Shown here: positions 8,404 to 17,005 of the stretch, one piece after another
How positions within the stretch are numbered: the stretch's first letter is position 1
Layout of the letters: every line of letters starts with the position of its first letter
NCBI GenBank assembly: GCA_002310055.1
Contig: DBXS01000014.1
Location: 1 to 26,580, forward strand
DNA from: Clostridiales bacterium UBA1206
GTDB lineage: Bacteria > Bacillota > Clostridia > Oscillospirales > CAG-382
Length of the DNA stretch: 26,580 nucleotides
Direction: 5' to 3'
Translations under genes and position numbers: made by a program
Notes under the pieces: model-generated
The model's input: only the letters and a program-made list of their open reading frames with translations
What the model was told of the DNA's origin: nothing
The model's database searches: none

Positions 8404-8865
8404 ATGAAAAAAGCATTAGCGTTGCTGCTCGTAATAGGCTGCGTGTTCTGCGCCGCCTGCGCGGGGAGCGAAAAGAAGCTAGCCTGCACGATGGACGGAC
8501 TTTTCGATATGATATGCCAGGTGAACGCCGAAGGCGATATGTTCGCGCGCAGCGCCGACCGTCTTGAAGAGCTCGGCATACCCGCGAACAGCTTTAAGGC
8601 CGGCAGATTTATGATACCCGAAGAAAGCGCCGGAGTTGAAACCATAGCGTTTTTCGAAGCCGTCGACGGCGATCAGGCGAACGTGATCAAAGCCGCGCTC
8701 GAAGCGTACGTGAACGCCACCAGAGTAGAACAGAAAGACTACAACGCCGAAAACTATCAGGTAGCTCTCGATGCCGAAGTGGTAAAGGAAGGCAACTACG
8801 TTTACCTCGTTATGTCCAGCGCCAAAGAAGCGATACTCAAGATAATCAACGACAATCTCAAATAA
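8404..8865 (+). CDS. DUF4358 lipoprotein
   Basis: 153 aa. ATG 8404 follows AGAGGG by about 7 bp and opens directly into a lipoprotein signal with Cys19 (FCAAC); the in-frame ATG at 8386 would place charged residues before it. The mature part matches the DUF4358 pattern: an acidic start, TIAFFEAVDGDQANVIKAAL, then a helix with YVNATRVEQKDY and a final NYVYLVMSSAKEAI strand-helix. Function of DUF4358 is unknown; genes of this family often sit beside SGNH or acyltransferase genes, as here. It is second in the operon. Confidence 0.8.
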   Translation: MKKALALLLVIGCVFCAACAGSEKKLACTMDGLFDMICQVNAEGDMFARSADRLEELGIPANSFKAGRFMIPEESAGVETIAFFEAVDGDQANVIKAALEAYVNATRVEQKDYNAENYQVALDAEVVKEGNYVYLVMSSAKEAILKIINDNLK

Positions 8866-8883
8866 AACATTCAGAGGCGAACA

Positions 8884-10479
8884 ATGAATCTCAGACACCG
8901 CAAAAGAACGGCGCTCATAGTATTCTTGCTGTGCCTGCCGTTGGCTTTAATTGCGTATTTCCTGTTCACTTTCACCAACGAAAAACTCAACGCCGACGAA
9001 ATAACGAATATGGAGATAACGAGCGACGGCGCGGACGCGATCGTTTACACCGACCGCGAAAGCATAAGCTTTTACACCGAGCTGTTTCTGGCTTCTTCCA
9101 AGCTCAATTCGCCTATGCGCGAACTGGAAAACGAACCGGCGGTAAAGGTGAGGCTCGAGCGCGAGGATTCGGTGCTCACGTACGTCATCTACCCCGAGCT
9201 TTCAGAGACCGGGTGTATGTTCACCGATCCGCGCGGCGTGTGCTATCTTATCCCCAAGGAAGACGCGCGCGCGATGCTTTCGCGCAAGGAATTCTCGTTC
9301 CTTTACGTGGCTTCGGCGCTGCCCGAGCTGACTATAGTTTCGGGCTCCTCGTCGACCGAGATACTGCCCGTTTCGTACGGTTGGTATTATAAAAAGCAGG
9401 ACGGCGCGTACGAGCAATACAAAGAAAAACCTGTGACCGAAGGCGGCGAATACGCGCGCATTTATTCCAACCGCAGCAATTCGATGACCTTCAGCCGCAA
9501 GCCGGACGAGCTGAGCGTGACCATAACCGACAAAGACGGCAATATCCTGCCGCAGACCGAGCTCGGCCCGCTGGTGTTCGGCAACGACACGGTGCTCAAA
9601 GTCACCGTGAACGCCACCTGGCTCCGCACCGGCGCGGGCAACTGCGACGGAAGCGCGTCTTACGATTTTGAACTGCTCTACGACATCCCCGCCATACTCA
9701 CGCTTTCTTCCGACACGGCGCAGATAGGCGGCGGAGTGGTGATAAACGTGCGGTTTTTGAACGAAGACGAGACCGTGACGCTTAAATCCGGACTCGACCT
9801 GGGAGAACTGTATTTCACCGAAAACGAAGGCGTAAAGACCGCCGTGCTGGGCGTTGCGGACACCAACTTCCCCGGCAAATATGAAATAGAGTACACCATA
9901 GGCGACAACACCGATTACTTCGACCTCACCGTGGCGGGAAAGACCCAGGACGAAAGGGCCGAGATCTACCGTATGAGCGTAAGCGACGAGCTCTACGAGC
10001 AGGCGCTGAGCGATTCCGCCAAAGCGGAGCTGAACGGGATAATCGAATCCATATACTCGACCGCCCCCGAAAAGACTTATTCGGTGCTGGGATTCGCCAA
10101 GCCGGTCTCTTCGGGCAAGCTGGTCCAGCCCTACGGCACGCGCGTTATAGCCAACGTGAACAACACGACCGACACGCATCTGTTCTACGCCATAGGCAAC
10201 ACCTATTCCGTGGATAAAGAGGCCGGAGTCTACGCCGCCGCCAAAGGCAGGATCGCTTATACCGGCGAATGCGGGACTTTGGGCAAAGTGGTCATAATCG
10301 ACCACGGCTGCGGCGTTTTCAGCTGGTACTGTGGGCTCAGTTCCATAGAGCGCGGCGAAGGCACCGAGGTCGGTCCTTCCACGCTGCTGGGCAAAGCCGG
10401 AGTCAACCCGTACGACAATACTTCCACGGTGGTGTTCTGCGTCACGGCGGGCAAAGTGTTCATAAATCCCATACCTTAA
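8884..10479 (+). CDS. Membrane-anchored protein with degenerate M23 (LytM-like) domain
   Basis: 531 aa. One N-terminal membrane helix (about 10-30) precedes a long extracellular beta-rich region (40-395) and an M23-like domain (about 404-531). The fold markers are VQPYGTR, GVYAAAKGRIAYTGE, VVIIDHGCGVFSWYCGL, a GTEVGPSTLLGKAG turn and FINP at the end. Of the M23 zinc and catalytic residues, only the first His (432) remains: the HxxxD Asp is Ala436, the His of the YxHL motif is Gly484, and the HxH pair is Thr515 and Val517. It should be an inactive pseudo-peptidase with a scaffolding or binding role, comparable in concept to SpoIIQ. The RBS AGAGGCG precedes ATG 8884. Confidence 0.8.
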   Translation: MNLRHRKRTALIVFLLCLPLALIAYFLFTFTNEKLNADEITNMEITSDGADAIVYTDRESISFYTELFLASSKLNSPMRELENEPAVKVRLEREDSVLTYVIYPELSETGCMFTDPRGVCYLIPKEDARAMLSRKEFSFLYVASALPELTIVSGSSSTEILPVSYGWYYKKQDGAYEQYKEKPVTEGGEYARIYSNRSNSMTFSRKPDELSVTITDKDGNILPQTELGPLVFGNDTVLKVTVNATWLRTGAGNCDGSASYDFELLYDIPAILTLSSDTAQIGGGVVINVRFLNEDETVTLKSGLDLGELYFTENEGVKTAVLGVADTNFPGKYEIEYTIGDNTDYFDLTVAGKTQDERAEIYRMSVSDELYEQALSDSAKAELNGIIESIYSTAPEKTYSVLGFAKPVSSGKLVQPYGTRVIANVNNTTDTHLFYAIGNTYSVDKEAGVYAAAKGRIAYTGECGTLGKVVIIDHGCGVFSWYCGLSSIERGEGTEVGPSTLLGKAGVNPYDNTSTVVFCVTAGKVFINPIP

Positions 10480-10505
10480 AAATAACGAATAAACATAAGC
10501 ATCAT

Positions 10506-10540
10506 GCCGCGTCTTTGCCAAAAGGCGCGGCTTTGTTTTT
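10506..10540 (+). terminator. Rho-independent terminator after M23-like gene
   Basis: GCCGCG (10506-10511) pairs with CGCGGC (10526-10531), followed by TTTGTTTTT. It closes the three-gene surface-protein operon 27 bp after the stop codon. Confidence 0.75.
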
Positions 10541-10559
10541 GCAGAAAGGAAGGAAATGT

Positions 10560-10748
10560 ATGAAAAGGATAAGCGTGGCGGTAATGCTCGTTACCGCGGC
10601 GGCGGCGACGGTTTTGTGCGGCGCGTTCCTGCTTTGGGGAGGCGGCGGCATAGAAGCCATACCGGCAAAGCGCGAATGCGCCGAGCTGCTTGCGGCGTGC
10701 CTTGCCGAAAGCGTTTTCTTTGCGGTGCTTTGCGAATACATACTGTAA
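10560..10748 (+). CDS. Small hydrophobic membrane protein, unknown function
   Basis: 62 aa. A strong AAGGAAGG ribosome site precedes ATG 10560. Two hydrophobic stretches (about 5-26 and 42-61) flank a short polar segment with three cysteines in the second half. No family is recognised. It lies between two terminators with no obvious promoter of its own, so it may depend on read-through from upstream. The good ribosome site and terminator after it support it as a real gene. Confidence 0.6.
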   Translation: MKRISVAVMLVTAAAATVLCGAFLLWGGGGIEAIPAKRECAELLAACLAESVFFAVLCEYIL

Positions 10749-10759
10749 AAAGGCAGACG

Positions 10760-10790
10760 GGCGGTCCGGAAAAAACGGGCCGCCTTTTTT
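10760..10790 (+). terminator. Rho-independent terminator
   Basis: GGCGGTCCG (10760-10768) pairs with CGGGCCGCC (10776-10784) with one G-U pair and an A-rich loop, then six T. It separates the small membrane protein from the AbrB operon. Confidence 0.85.
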
Positions 10791-10801
10791 GTCAGTTCGT
10801 A

Positions 10802-10830
10802 TTGACAAACGCGCGGCGCGGGAGTATAAT
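10802..10830 (+). promoter_or_regulatory. Consensus sigma-A promoter of AbrB-ABC operon
   Basis: TTGACA (10802-10807), exactly 17-bp spacer, TATAAT (10825-10830). The start codon at 10860 is 29 bp downstream. Confidence 0.9.
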
Positions 10831-10859
10831 GTAAGAAAAATAAGAAAGGTAGGAAATAT

Positions 10860-11072
10860 ATGAAAGACAAAGCCGAAGGACGCTTTATCGTCAGCGTCAA
10901 GGTCGGTCCCAAGGGGCAGATCACCATACCCAAGGAAGCGCGCGAGATGTTTGATATTTCTGTAGGCGACACTCTTATGGTCCTGGGGGACAAAAAGCGC
11001 GGGATAGCGCTTTTGAAAGACGAAATGTTTTACGGTTTGATGGAGGCAAACGATGGCGATAAAAACGTATGA
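10860..11072 (+). CDS. AbrB/SpoVT-type swapped-hairpin DNA-binding protein
   Basis: 70 aa. Residues 10-50 have the AbrB/MazE pattern: VSVKVGPKGQITIPKEAR followed by MFDISVGDTLMVLGD. The family binds DNA as dimers or tetramers through this swapped-hairpin barrel. The start has the RBS AAAGGTAGG. Its 3' end overlaps the ABC ATPase gene by 20 bp and contains that gene's ribosome site, so the two are coupled; it is likely the local, probably autoregulatory, controller of the exporter. No toxin partner is present. Confidence 0.9.
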   Translation: MKDKAEGRFIVSVKVGPKGQITIPKEAREMFDISVGDTLMVLGDKKRGIALLKDEMFYGLMEANDGDKNV

Positions 11073-11781
11073 GCTGTGCAAAGAGTACAAAGACGTAAAG
11101 GCTGTCGACCGGCTTACGCTTGAAATCCGCGAAAACGAGATTTTCGCGCTGCTGGGTGTGAACGGCGCGGGCAAGACCACCACGGTCAAAATGCTTTCAT
11201 GCCTCACCCGCCCCACTTCCGGCGACGCCGAAGTCATGGGCTATTCGGTGACGAAAGAGCCCGAAAAAGTCAAATCGGTCATAGATATCTCGATGCAGGA
11301 GACCGCCATAGGCAGGAACCTGACCGTTATGGAAAATCTGAAATTCTACGCAAAGATACGCGGGCTGGACGAAGCCGCGGCAAAGGAACGCATAGACGAA
11401 ATGATAAACGCGTTCGGTTTTGAAAAGGTGCTCAAAAAGCGCGGCAAGACGCTTTCCGGCGGTTGGCAGCGCAAGCTTTCGATCGCGATGGCGCTGCTTT
11501 CCAAGCCGAAGGTGCTTTTTCTGGACGAGCCCACGCTGGGGCTCGACGTGCTGGCTCGCCACGAGCTTTGGGATATGATACGCAGGCTCAGAGGCGGCAC
11601 GACCGTGGTGCTCACCACGCACTATATGGAAGAAGCCGAAAAGCTTTCGGACCGCATAGGAATAATGAAAGAAGGCAGACTTATAGCAGTCGGGACCGCC
11701 GAAAGCTTTGTCCAAAACACCGGATGCGCGAACTTTGAAGACGCGTTCATTGCGACGGTGACGGAAGGGGGATTGAAATAA
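11053..11781 (+). CDS. ABC-2 type exporter ATP-binding protein
   Basis: 242 aa. Walker A GVNGAGKTT (35-43), Q-loop Gln82, signature LSGGW (134-138), Walker B VLFLDEP (154-160) and switch His190 are all present, so it should hydrolyse ATP. It belongs to the drug/antibiotic exporter ATPase group that pairs with ABC-2 permeases. The ATG at 11053 lies inside the AbrB gene and has GGAGG 7 bp upstream. The stop overlaps the permease start by one base (TAATG). Confidence 0.95.
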   Translation: MAIKTYELCKEYKDVKAVDRLTLEIRENEIFALLGVNGAGKTTTVKMLSCLTRPTSGDAEVMGYSVTKEPEKVKSVIDISMQETAIGRNLTVMENLKFYAKIRGLDEAAAKERIDEMINAFGFEKVLKKRGKTLSGGWQRKLSIAMALLSKPKVLFLDEPTLGLDVLARHELWDMIRRLRGGTTVVLTTHYMEEAEKLSDRIGIMKEGRLIAVGTAESFVQNTGCANFEDAFIATVTEGGLK

Positions 11782-12524
11782 TGAAATCTCTTAAACGTAT
11801 TTACGCGTTCGCCGCAAGGAACATAAAAGAGACGATACGCGAGCCGCTCACGCTGATATTTATGTTCGCGTTCCCGCTGTTTATGGTGGCGCTGTTCTAT
11901 TCACTGTTCCATTCCGCCGCGCCGCAGTTCTCGATGGCGAATCTCGCGCCCGGGATGATGGTATTCGGCCAGGCGTTCATTACGCTGTTTTTAGGCATAC
12001 TCATCGCGTCCGACCGCGCATCGTCGTTCGTCATACGCCTTTACACCACCGAGCTCAGGCCGATGGAATTCCTCGCCGGGTACGAGCTTTCGATGGTGCC
12101 GGTCGCGCTCCTTCAGGCAGTGCTCATTATGGCGGAAGCTATGATCATAGACCCCTCGTTCGCTTCGTGGAACGTGCTGCCCGCCATAATCATAGGACTT
12201 ATCCCCGCAAAGCTGTTCCTTTCGTTCGGCGTGCTGTTCGGCTCGTTCTGCACCGAAAAGACGGTCGGCGGCGTGTCTTCCATAGTCATAACCGCGCAGT
12301 CGATGCTCAGCGGTATGTGGTATCCGCCCGAAGGGCTCAGCGGCGCGTTCGTCACGCTGATGGACATACTTCCATTCAAGAACGCCGCGCTCGCGGTGAG
12401 CAGCGTGGCGACCGGCAACGTGAGCGTTGAAAACACGTTGATACCCGCGCTCATCGTGCTCGGCTACGCCGTGGCGATATGGATAGCCGCGGTGTTCATC
12501 TACCGCCGCAAAATGATACAGTAG
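11781..12524 (+). CDS. ABC-2 type exporter permease
   Basis: 247 aa. Six hydrophobic segments, with the ABC-2 membrane fold recognisable by LAPGMMVFGQAFI, TTELRPMEFLAGYEL and the LSGMWYPPEGLSG region before helix 5. It partners with the preceding ATPase, with which it is translationally coupled. The substrate is unknown; self-protection or export of a small hydrophobic compound is the usual role. A new promoter begins 8 bp after its stop codon. Confidence 0.93.
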   Translation: MKSLKRIYAFAARNIKETIREPLTLIFMFAFPLFMVALFYSLFHSAAPQFSMANLAPGMMVFGQAFITLFLGILIASDRASSFVIRLYTTELRPMEFLAGYELSMVPVALLQAVLIMAEAMIIDPSFASWNVLPAIIIGLIPAKLFLSFGVLFGSFCTEKTVGGVSSIVITAQSMLSGMWYPPEGLSGAFVTLMDILPFKNAALAVSSVATGNVSVENTLIPALIVLGYAVAIWIAAVFIYRRKMIQ

Positions 12525-12531
12525 CTGCATC

Positions 12532-12560
12532 TTGACACACGGCGTTTGCGGATATATAAT
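12532..12560 (+). promoter_or_regulatory. Consensus sigma-A promoter of AAA ATPase gene
   Basis: TTGACA (12532-12537), 17-bp spacer, TATAAT (12555-12560), followed by AAGGAGAG and ATG 12594. Confidence 0.9.
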
Positions 12561-12593
12561 ATTGATATCCCGAAACACGAAAGGAGAGCCGTT

Positions 12594-14531
12594 ATGCCCT
12601 CGTTTTACGCCAGAGTGACGCTCAACTATTCCTACGCGCAGAAAATGATAGAAGAACAGAAATCGCCTTTTTCGGATTTTGTGAAAGGATTCCCCGCGGA
12701 AGCCGGATGCGTATCGGTGAACGAAAGGTTCACGTTCGGTATATTCCGCTTGGATTCTTCCGATGCGGATTCGTGCCGCGGGATGATAAAAGAAGTCTGG
12801 GACCGCACGTCGGAAGGCGACGGCAGCGATATAAGCGTTTTGCTGACTCCCGACGACGGCAGCAGCACCGCCGAACTGATGCGCGTCATTTATAACGTGT
12901 ATTACGGCGTGGAGCCGTATCAGGCGCTGGTCACCGAACTGACAGCGGCGATTCCTCTGCTCAAAGAACGCGGAGCTCTTGGCGCCGTCAGAAAGCGCAA
13001 CTACCTGTTCGCCATCGACGGCGGATGCGGGTTCACGCGGCTGCTTTCGTCGTTCGGCGACTATCTGCACAAGATGCAGGTGTACGAATCCACCGAGGAA
13101 GAACGCACCAAATATATAGAATACAAGCTCGCCAAGGAAAGCGGCAACGGCTTTACGGGCGTGGACGATTTTATCGGCGCGCTGCGCGAAGGCACCGAAA
13201 AGCCCGACCTGAGCATTATAGGCGTTGATATTTCGTCTTTTCTCGAAGGACAGAAATTCGACGAGCTCAGAAACGTGCTCCGCCGGATGGAACGCTACCA
13301 GAACGATTATATCTTTGCGTTCCGCATCCCGTTTCTTGAAAAAAAGGCTATGGACGACGTGGCGTCGGTCATCGCGGACGTGCTGTATCTGAAAGTGATA
13401 CAGATCCCGCCGCTCCACGACGCCGTGATGTACGATTTCGCCTGGGACTGCATACGCGACTTGGGTTATTCCTGCGACAGCACGCTGGCGGAAACGCTGT
13501 TTGCGCGTATACGCAAGGAAAAACAGGACGGCCGTTTTTACGGGTTCAAGACCGTTGAAAAGATCATAAACGAAGCCGTGCTTATAAAAGCGAACCGCGA
13601 CGCCGCCGAGGAATACGCCGGCAGAACGGTCGACCGCAAGACGATAATGCCCGCCGACGTGGAGGCGCTGAACCCCAAAGAAAAAGCCAAAAAGACCGGC
13701 TACGACGAGCTCGCCGAGCTCATTGGCATGGAAAAGATAACCCAAAAGGTGCGCGAGATCGTCGCACAGGTCAGGTATTCGATGAAACAGGAAAAAGTCG
13801 ACCGCCCGTGCATACATATGCGCTTTGTTGGGTCTCCCGGTACCGGCAAGACCACTGTGGCGCGTATAATAGGGCAGATCTTCCGCGAAGAAGGCATTCT
13901 GCGCAAGGGCGCGTTCATGGAATATTCCGCGCGCAGTCTGTGCGCCGAATACGTGGGCCAGACCGCCGTCCGCACCGCCGCGATATGCCGCGACGCGTAC
14001 GGGTCGGTGCTGTTCATAGACGAAGCATACGCCCTGTACGACGGTTCGCGTTCGAGCAACGACTACGGCCGCGAGGCGCTGACCACGCTCATTTCGGAAA
14101 TGGAAAACCACCGCGACGATATGCTCGTCATAATGGCGGGCTACACCGACGATATGGAGACCCTCATGCAGGGCAACGCCGGTCTGCGAAGCCGTATGCC
14201 ATTCATGATCGAATTCCCCAACTACACGCGCACCCAGCTTTACGAAATATTCATGCTGATGGTGAGAAAGAACTTCGACTACGAGCCCGGGCTCGAAGAG
14301 GAAGTCCGAAAGTTCTTCGATTCTATATCGCAGGAATACTACGACTCGCACGAGTTCGCCAACGCCCGCTTCGTACGCAACCTTTACGAGCGCACCTGGT
14401 CCAAAGGCGCGACCCGCGCCGCGCTCGAAGGTCTGCCCCGCCTTAAACTCACCAAGCAGGATTTTATTGCGGCGAGCGGCGAAAAGGAATTCGGCGAAAA
14501 GCTGCAGAAAGAGACGCGCATAGGATTTTAA
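12594..14531 (+). CDS. Tandem AAA protein, SpoVK/CbbX-like C-terminal ATPase
   Basis: 645 aa from ATG 12594, which follows AAGGAGAG; the frame continues upstream only through the promoter. The C-terminal module (about 385-645) is a CbbX/SpoVK-type AAA ATPase with Walker A GSPGTGKTT (413-421), Walker B VLFIDEA (472-478), a sensor region MAGYTDDM and arginines after it (NAGLRSRMPF). The N-terminal half (1-370) appears to be a second, decayed AAA module: its P-loop equivalent reads DGGCGFTRLL near 142-151 and lacks the Lys-Thr pair. SpoVK-like proteins are sporulation associated and CbbX remodels Rubisco; the client here is unknown. It is monocistronic, with its own promoter and terminator. Confidence 0.88.
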   Translation: MPSFYARVTLNYSYAQKMIEEQKSPFSDFVKGFPAEAGCVSVNERFTFGIFRLDSSDADSCRGMIKEVWDRTSEGDGSDISVLLTPDDGSSTAELMRVIYNVYYGVEPYQALVTELTAAIPLLKERGALGAVRKRNYLFAIDGGCGFTRLLSSFGDYLHKMQVYESTEEERTKYIEYKLAKESGNGFTGVDDFIGALREGTEKPDLSIIGVDISSFLEGQKFDELRNVLRRMERYQNDYIFAFRIPFLEKKAMDDVASVIADVLYLKVIQIPPLHDAVMYDFAWDCIRDLGYSCDSTLAETLFARIRKEKQDGRFYGFKTVEKIINEAVLIKANRDAAEEYAGRTVDRKTIMPADVEALNPKEKAKKTGYDELAELIGMEKITQKVREIVAQVRYSMKQEKVDRPCIHMRFVGSPGTGKTTVARIIGQIFREEGILRKGAFMEYSARSLCAEYVGQTAVRTAAICRDAYGSVLFIDEAYALYDGSRSSNDYGREALTTLISEMENHRDDMLVIMAGYTDDMETLMQGNAGLRSRMPFMIEFPNYTRTQLYEIFMLMVRKNFDYEPGLEEEVRKFFDSISQEYYDSHEFANARFVRNLYERTWSKGATRAALEGLPRLKLTKQDFIAASGEKEFGEKLQKETRIGF

Positions 14532-14549
14532 GAAAACGCAAAACAAAAG

Positions 14550-14587
14550 GAGCTTTTCCGTGGAATACACGGAAAAGCTCTGTTTTT
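14550..14587. terminator. Bidirectional terminator between AAA and MMPL genes
   Basis: A perfect 13-bp stem (GAGCTTTTCCGTG, 14550-14562, with its complement at 14568-14580) and a 5-nt loop. A T-run follows on the plus strand; on the minus strand CTTTTGTTTTG follows. It serves the convergent genes on both sides, and the last codons of the minus-strand gene abut it. Confidence 0.93.
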
Positions 14588-16890
14588 TATTCTGTTATCC
14601 GCCGTTTTCGGCGAAAGCGGAAGGTAGTAGCGGAAATGGCTTTGTCGGCAAGAAGTATGAGCTGCGGCAGCACCGTAAGCACCGCCAACACGGATATCAC
14701 CGCTCCGCGGCCCACGGCGTGGCCTATATGGCCCACGTAAACGTCGCTTACGCGGTAAGCGATTATGAACCCCGCGGCCGCCATTATGGCGCCGGAAGTG
14801 ATAAGAGTGGGAAAGCTTTCGTTGACCGCGCGTTTGACGGATTCTTTTTTATCGTACGTCTTGCGGTTTGCGAGATACCGGCTCATCATGACTATGGCGT
14901 AATCTATGGTGGCGCCCATCTGGATCGCCGAAACGATCATATTCGTGACAAAGGAGGCGCGCATACCGAGAAGGTACGGGATCGAAAAATTGATCCAGAT
15001 ACTTCCCTGGATGACGAACACCAGCACCGCCGCCGCGACCGGGCTTTTGAAGGTGAACAGCAGTATGAGGAACACAAACACCACCGTCAGCACGGAAATG
15101 AGCACCGAGTCGCTCTTATACGAATCGCGCAGGTCGCGCGCCACGGCGATATCGCCGACTATGAGCGCTTTCCCGGACCCGAACTCGTCTTCGCAGATCG
15201 AGCGCAGAGTTTCGACGAACAGTTCGCTTTCTTCCCCTTCGACGGGGAGCGAGGTGCTTATTATAAGGCGGTCGTATTCTTTGCCGCAAAGCTGAGTGTA
15301 GGCGGTCTCGAGCCGCGCGCGGTATTCCGAAAGCATAAGCGTCTGTTCGGGCGTGAGTGTGACTGCTCCCGAATCGATCTTGCCGAACAGATACATCGCT
15401 ACGTCGACAAGCGGGAACGCGAACCCGGATCCGTCGTCGACGAGCGCGCGGATATCGCCGTTTTCAAGCCGGAAACCCTTGTAAAGCAGGGCCGCGTCTT
15501 CGCTGCTCACTCCGAAAAGGTTCGCAAATTCCGCGGACGTGAAGCGGTCGGTGACGTATCTGCCGCCGCCGAATTCCGCGCTTGCGAGCCCCAAAGCAGA
15601 GACCACGGAAGAAAGCCGCGTTATCTTTTGCAAGGCGGCGCGCTGAGCGCCGTATTCGCCAGCCGGGACCAATATCACCGCCTCGGCGCCCGGATGAAAA
15701 GTTTCATCTATGGTACGCATGGCGTCGCGGCTTTCGGAACTCACTATTTCGGAGACCGACGAATCGCTGAAAGCGTATTCGGTCTTGCCGGAAAGTATCA
15801 CCGCCGCGGGCAGGATACACGCGAAAACTATGAGGAACACCGGTATCTTTTTGGCGAGTATCGCGCCCCAGCCGCTGATATCCGGCACGAGCGAGCGGTG
15901 CACGGTCTTCTTAAGCGGTTTCTGGAACACGTATATCATACACGGCATAAGCAGGAACACGGTGAGCATACTGCACACGATCCCTTTTGCCAGCACTGTG
16001 CCAAGATCATATCCCAGGCGGAACTGCATAAGCATCAGCGCGACGAGGCCCGAAACGGTGGTCAGCGCCGAAGAGGATATTTCTTTTATCGATTTGGAAA
16101 GCGATACGACGAGCGCTTCCCTGCTTTCGGGGCACTGCGTGAGTTCGAATTGATACCGGTGGGCGAATATGATGGCGTAATCTATTGCGAGCGCGAGCTG
16201 AAGTATGACCGCGACCGAATTGCTGATGGAAGATATTTCGCCCAGCCAGTGATTGGTGCCCATATTGAAAAGCGCGGCGAAAACAAAAACTATTGCAAAA
16301 ACGACCACTTCGAAATAACTTTTGGAAGTGAAAAGCAGCACGGCGGCGATAACGACGGCGGCTATTGCCATCACTCCGATCATTTCGCTTGCGAGTTTAT
16401 CTATGTAATTATTGCCCATTTTGGCGTAAACGTAGTTTTCGTGACCCGATACCAGTTCGCGTATCTGCTCTACCGACCGCGTGACCGACTGCCCGCCGGG
16501 GCGCGACGAAAGAGACACGTCAAACAGCGCGGCGTTATCTTTGAAATGCGAATCCGACGAATCGAACTCCGTCATAACGACGTTTTCCACGCGGGATATC
16601 TCGTTTGCTATCGACTGCGCCTGTTCGAACGTGACGCCTTTGACCATCACACGGGCGGATTCGAACGGCGGGAATTCTTCTTCCATTGCGGAAAGCCCGC
16701 GCCTCGTTTCGGAGCTCGGCGGCAGAAAAGCCGCGAGTTCGCCGTTGGTCTTCACTTTCCCCAGCGAAAGGGCGCAGTACACCGCGAAGACCGCGAACAG
16801 CGCGAGTATGATATAGCGGTATTTGACTATGCGCGCGGCGGCGGAATAAGTGAAGTCCGGCTTTGCGCGCCGTTCGGTGATGCCGTTCAA
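14587..16890 (-). CDS. MMPL/RND superfamily transporter
   Basis: 767 aa. Two tandem MMPL repeats: each has one leading helix, a large extracytoplasmic domain, then five helices. The conserved intramembrane Asp-Tyr motifs are AIDYAII in the first half and TIDYAIV in the second. Such proteins export lipids or hydrophobic compounds using the proton motive force. The start is TTG 16890 with GGAGGG 7 bp upstream, and the protein then begins MNGITERR. It is transcribed alone from a sigma-A promoter at 16932-16960 and ends in the bidirectional terminator. Confidence 0.93.
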   Translation of the reverse strand: MNGITERRAKPDFTYSAAARIVKYRYIILALFAVFAVYCALSLGKVKTNGELAAFLPPSSETRRGLSAMEEEFPPFESARVMVKGVTFEQAQSIANEISRVENVVMTEFDSSDSHFKDNAALFDVSLSSRPGGQSVTRSVEQIRELVSGHENYVYAKMGNNYIDKLASEMIGVMAIAAVVIAAVLLFTSKSYFEVVVFAIVFVFAALFNMGTNHWLGEISSISNSVAVILQLALAIDYAIIFAHRYQFELTQCPESREALVVSLSKSIKEISSSALTTVSGLVALMLMQFRLGYDLGTVLAKGIVCSMLTVFLLMPCMIYVFQKPLKKTVHRSLVPDISGWGAILAKKIPVFLIVFACILPAAVILSGKTEYAFSDSSVSEIVSSESRDAMRTIDETFHPGAEAVILVPAGEYGAQRAALQKITRLSSVVSALGLASAEFGGGRYVTDRFTSAEFANLFGVSSEDAALLYKGFRLENGDIRALVDDGSGFAFPLVDVAMYLFGKIDSGAVTLTPEQTLMLSEYRARLETAYTQLCGKEYDRLIISTSLPVEGEESELFVETLRSICEDEFGSGKALIVGDIAVARDLRDSYKSDSVLISVLTVVFVFLILLFTFKSPVAAAVLVFVIQGSIWINFSIPYLLGMRASFVTNMIVSAIQMGATIDYAIVMMSRYLANRKTYDKKESVKRAVNESFPTLITSGAIMAAAGFIIAYRVSDVYVGHIGHAVGRGAVISVLAVLTVLPQLILLADKAISATTFRFRRKRRITE

Positions 16891-16931
16891 AAGGACGCCC
16901 TCCGTACAAAGATTTCTTTTTATGCGACAAT

Positions 16932-16960
16932 ATTATACACGAACCGGCACGGTATTTCAA
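16932..16960 (-). promoter_or_regulatory. Sigma-A promoter of MMPL gene
   Basis: Minus strand TTGAAA (16955-16960), 17-bp spacer, TATAAT (16932-16937). Confidence 0.85.
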
Positions 16961-16964
16961 TACC
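16951..16964. promoter_or_regulatory. Inverted repeat over the MMPL -35 box (possible operator)
   Basis: GGTATT and AATACC separated by 2 bp form a 14-bp symmetric site that covers the whole -35 hexamer of the MMPL promoter. The position suits a repressor such as a TetR-type protein, but no regulator gene is adjacent. Confidence 0.4.
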
Positions 16965-17005
16965 CTTTTTATACCTCCGCGCCGTCTGTTTTTGGCGCTT
17001 CCATC

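Noticed and set aside
11991..14570. Very long minus-strand open frame opposite the AAA gene
   Set aside because: It is a shadow of the real gene: His/Arg/Val-rich, no domains, and it crosses two genes and a terminator.
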